Below are positions 5,040-6,294 of a stretch of DNA of 6,294 nucleotides, piece by piece. Within the stretch, counting starts at the first letter, position 1. Each line of letters opens with the position of its first letter. The position numbers were made by a program, and so were the translations under genes. Source of the stretch: a bacterium CG2_30_54_10 (GTDB lineage: Bacteria > Muiribacteriota > Ozemobacteria > Ozemobacterales > Ozemobacteraceae); contig MNYA01000320.1 in NCBI GenBank assembly GCA_001872985.1, forward strand, positions 1-6,294, read 5' to 3'. The notes beneath the pieces are model-generated. The model was not told where the DNA came from. It saw only the letters and a list, made by a program, of their open reading frames with translations, and made no database searches.

Positions 5040-5195
5040 GTGTCCTGGTTTAACTGATTTTGAACCACAAAGCACACAAAGGTCACAAAGGGAAAAAATT
5101 GAAAATTTCCTTAAAACCCTTTATTCAACGGCCTTTGTGCGCTTCGTGATCTTTGTGATCTTTGTGGTTAATATTCTTCAGTTATTATAGGACAC
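5040..5195. mobile_element. MITE-like CACAAAG inverted-repeat element
   Basis: The ends are GTGTCCT...AGGACAC. The outer 17 bases (5041-5057 and 5178-5194) are inverted copies with 13 identities, sharing TGTCCT and TAACTGA. Inside, the left arm carries CACAAAG at 5066, 5075 and 5084, and the right arm CTTTGTG at 5133, 5142 (CTTCGTG), 5151 and 5160, always nine bases apart. The whole can fold as a long imperfect hairpin with an A/T-rich centre. There is no gene inside and no obvious target duplication. From memory, similar ACCACAAAG-type repeats are scattered in many bacterial genomes; I cannot verify that here. It starts 13 bases after the stop of the lysine-rich gene and could form its 3' end. 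Confidence 0.65.
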
Positions 5196-5214
5196 CAGCG
5201 CCACGGATGCGCGA

Positions 5215-5333
5215 ATGTGGCCGCCGCGCCACGATGGCGCAGTCCTGGCGGACATCGCCCCGCCGGAGGAGCTGACCCTCACCCTTGCCCCTTCGGGGTC
5301 CGCTCACCCTGAGGGTTGAGCGGAACCGGCGGG
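5215..5333. repeat. Cluster of nested hairpins in the convergent spacer
   Basis: Three strong structures lie side by side. GCGCCA-CGA-TGGCGC (5226-5240) is nested in CCGCC/GGCGG and ATGT/ACAT (5215-5255). An exact eight-base stem, CCCGCCGG at 5259-5266 with CCGGCGGG at 5326-5333, encloses a CCCC/GGGG hairpin near 5288-5298. It also encloses CCGCTCACCC with GGGTTGAGCGG (5300-5323, one bulge). The region is G+C-rich, unlike the AT-rich element beside it, and looks like a REP-type repeat or a structured RNA. It could end transcripts arriving from either side. Confidence 0.55.
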
Positions 5334-5388
5334 CTGGGTTCGTGGTATGCGAAGGCTAGTCGGCCTAGCGGAAGATCACAAACGGAAA

Positions 5389-5781
5389 TCATCTCGGAAT
5401 CGGAGTACAGGTCAAAGTTAGATTGGCTCCCAACCCGGAAACTGCTTTGAGGAAGGGTAATGGAAACTCCAGATTGCATTGATCTTCATAACGCGCCGTA
5501 ACATGGACGGTAATTTCCATAGACTCGGCACGGCTACTGGTCTTCAATATGCCATCCTGAATTTTTGCAAAGAAACTAAGAGTATCCGAAGACTCAAGAG
5601 CCAAGCCCGCAGGGAGGTCTACGACAGCGGAACCAAACTCAATCTTCCTGCCCGAACGCCCTTGACTACCTGGCTCCTGGCAACTGGAAAGTGCTACCTC
5701 AAAAACACCATTAACCCTGGACGGAAAGAACTCTTTTCCAGAAAGAACAACCGAAATCTGAAGCTGTTCGTCGGTAATCAT
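5389..5781 (-). CDS. Candidate immunity protein
   Basis: The 130-residue product starts at an ATG that overlaps the stop of the upstream gene as ATGA. There is no strong Shine-Dalgarno, so translation is probably coupled. It has no signal peptide or membrane segment and reads as a small cytoplasmic alpha/beta protein: strands LQISVVLSG (7-15) and EITVHVTARY (88-97), then FPLPFLKAVSGLGANLTLTC. The pattern of an N-terminal strand, a late strand and an LxxLxxLGAxLxL ending faintly resembles DUF4279-type proteins, but I cannot confirm this. The main argument for immunity is context: a small cytosolic protein directly behind the C-terminal tip of what looks like an RHS toxin. It would bind and neutralise that tip. 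If the toxin call fails, this becomes a hypothetical protein. Confidence 0.6.
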   Translation of the reverse strand: MITDEQLQISVVLSGKEFFPSRVNGVFEVALSSCQEPGSQGRSGRKIEFGSAVVDLPAGLALESSDTLSFFAKIQDGILKTSSRAESMEITVHVTARYEDQCNLEFPLPFLKAVSGLGANLTLTCTPIPR

Positions 5782-6294
5782 TCAACGTAGTCTTCAATCG
5801 CGGTCCTTCTTCCGGTATGAATAATCTTTCCACGATCTTTTGGATGGGAAAGAACGATGTTTCCATGGTCGTCTACCAAAATGTCAGGGTTGGACGTCTT
5901 TATTATCATCAGTTTGTCCTTAAATTCCTGGATAATTGCCTTCTTGAACTTATGAACCTGATGATTAGTCAACCTCTCAAGCTCAGCATCATCCACCCGT
6001 GTTGAACCGCAAACAAGAACGCCCTGAACTTCTCTTTCCTCAAGAACTTCATTGTAAATGGGCGTTGCGACTTCTCGTAGCTTCCTCGCCAATCTAGCGA
6101 GTTGTGCCCAATCATCTAGCCCGTAAGCGCATGCCATACGATCGCGCAAGGGCCAAAGAGTCGGGATTGCGCTCATTTCCTGATAAGCAACTTCGAATGA
6201 CAGTCCAAACGGATCAGTGGAGATTAATCCGGATCGGACGCAAAATCCCAGAAAACGAAGCTCGAAACCCAGTATCATTCCTGGTTCCCGGGGG
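5778..6294 (-). CDS. RHS-type polymorphic toxin, C-terminal tip (5' end off window)
   Basis: The frame is open to the right edge, and its first ATG (6278) has no properly spaced Shine-Dalgarno, so I treat it as the 3' end of a longer gene. At 6215-6201 it encodes DPFGL after VRSGLIST, resembling the NxPxxxxDPxGL motif that closes the conserved core of RHS proteins and marks the border of the variable toxin domain. The roughly 140 residues after it would be the tip. It is helical in the middle (DDWAQLARLARKLREV) and rich in charged residues (NHQVHKFKKAI). It ends PDILVDDHGNIVLSHPKDRG and then a TG-containing tail, a closing pattern that I recall from many secreted toxin C-termini. The core, secretion route and catalytic family are not visible. 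If the ATG at 6278 is real, it is instead a 166-residue hypothetical protein. Confidence 0.6.
   Translation of the reverse strand, partial: PREPGMILGFELRFLGFCVRSGLISTDPFGLSFEVAYQEMSAIPTLWPLRDRMACAYGLDDWAQLARLARKLREVATPIYNEVLEEREVQGVLVCGSTRVDDAELERLTNHQVHKFKKAIIQEFKDKLMIIKTSNPDILVDDHGNIVLSHPKDRGKIIHTGRRTAIEDYVE

Noticed and set aside
5066..5166. CRISPR-like array from the regularly spaced CACAAAG units
   Set aside because: The units are seven bases with two-base gaps, inverted between the arms, with no spacers of suitable length.
5479..5790. Plus-strand 103-residue frame at the right end
   Set aside because: It is antisense to the candidate immunity gene, which has an ATGA-coupled start and a more protein-like strand pattern.

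Overview
The window looks like chromosomal DNA of a Gram-negative bacterium of unknown lineage. Evidence: an outer-membrane-type lipoprotein, an RlpA-like murein enzyme, several exported proteins, canonical AGGAGG ribosome-binding sites and bacterial promoter and terminator forms. TTG starts are used repeatedly. The sequence alone does not allow a phylum call.

Layout. At the left edge (1-210, minus strand) is the start of an exported Gln/Ala-rich protein that runs out of the window. A divergent intergenic region (211-628) holds a G-quadruplex-forming hexamer tract and a 50-bp perfect palindrome. A plus-strand lipoprotein gene follows (629-2080) with two tandem NTF2/SnoaL-like domains. Next is a two-gene unit: a TetR regulator (2189-2990) and a STAS-domain protein (2987-3340) that overlaps the tetR stop codon. 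After a 207-bp leader come an RlpA-like peptidoglycan enzyme (3548-4021), an intrinsic terminator, and a very lysine-rich exported protein built on short repeats (4086-5027). A convergent spacer (5028-5388) contains a MITE-like CACAAAG element and a cluster of nested hairpins. The right end (5389-6294, minus strand) carries what looks like the variable tip of an RHS-type polymorphic toxin, cut by the window edge, followed by its overlapping candidate immunity gene.

Main discovery. The tetR gene is split by a small non-coding element (2574-2706) flanked by a 9-bp direct repeat, GATTCATCG. Removing one repeat copy plus the element (142 bp) restores a single TetR reading frame of about 219 residues. 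The element begins with nearly the same 30-31 bases that form the left three fifths of the palindrome at 467-516, so at least two members of one palindromic element family lie in this window. The 3' end of the element supplies a stop codon and, one base later, an ATG in the frame of the tetR 3' half, so the regulator may now be made as two pieces or be dead.

Themes. Short repeats recur: hexamer tracts at 1-78, 341-376 and 4416-4535, a 15-bp repeat at 4839-4943, and a 9-bp period inside the element at 5040-5195. Most of the genes are envelope-directed or secreted (the exception is the TetR/STAS pair). No tRNA, rRNA or CRISPR array was seen.
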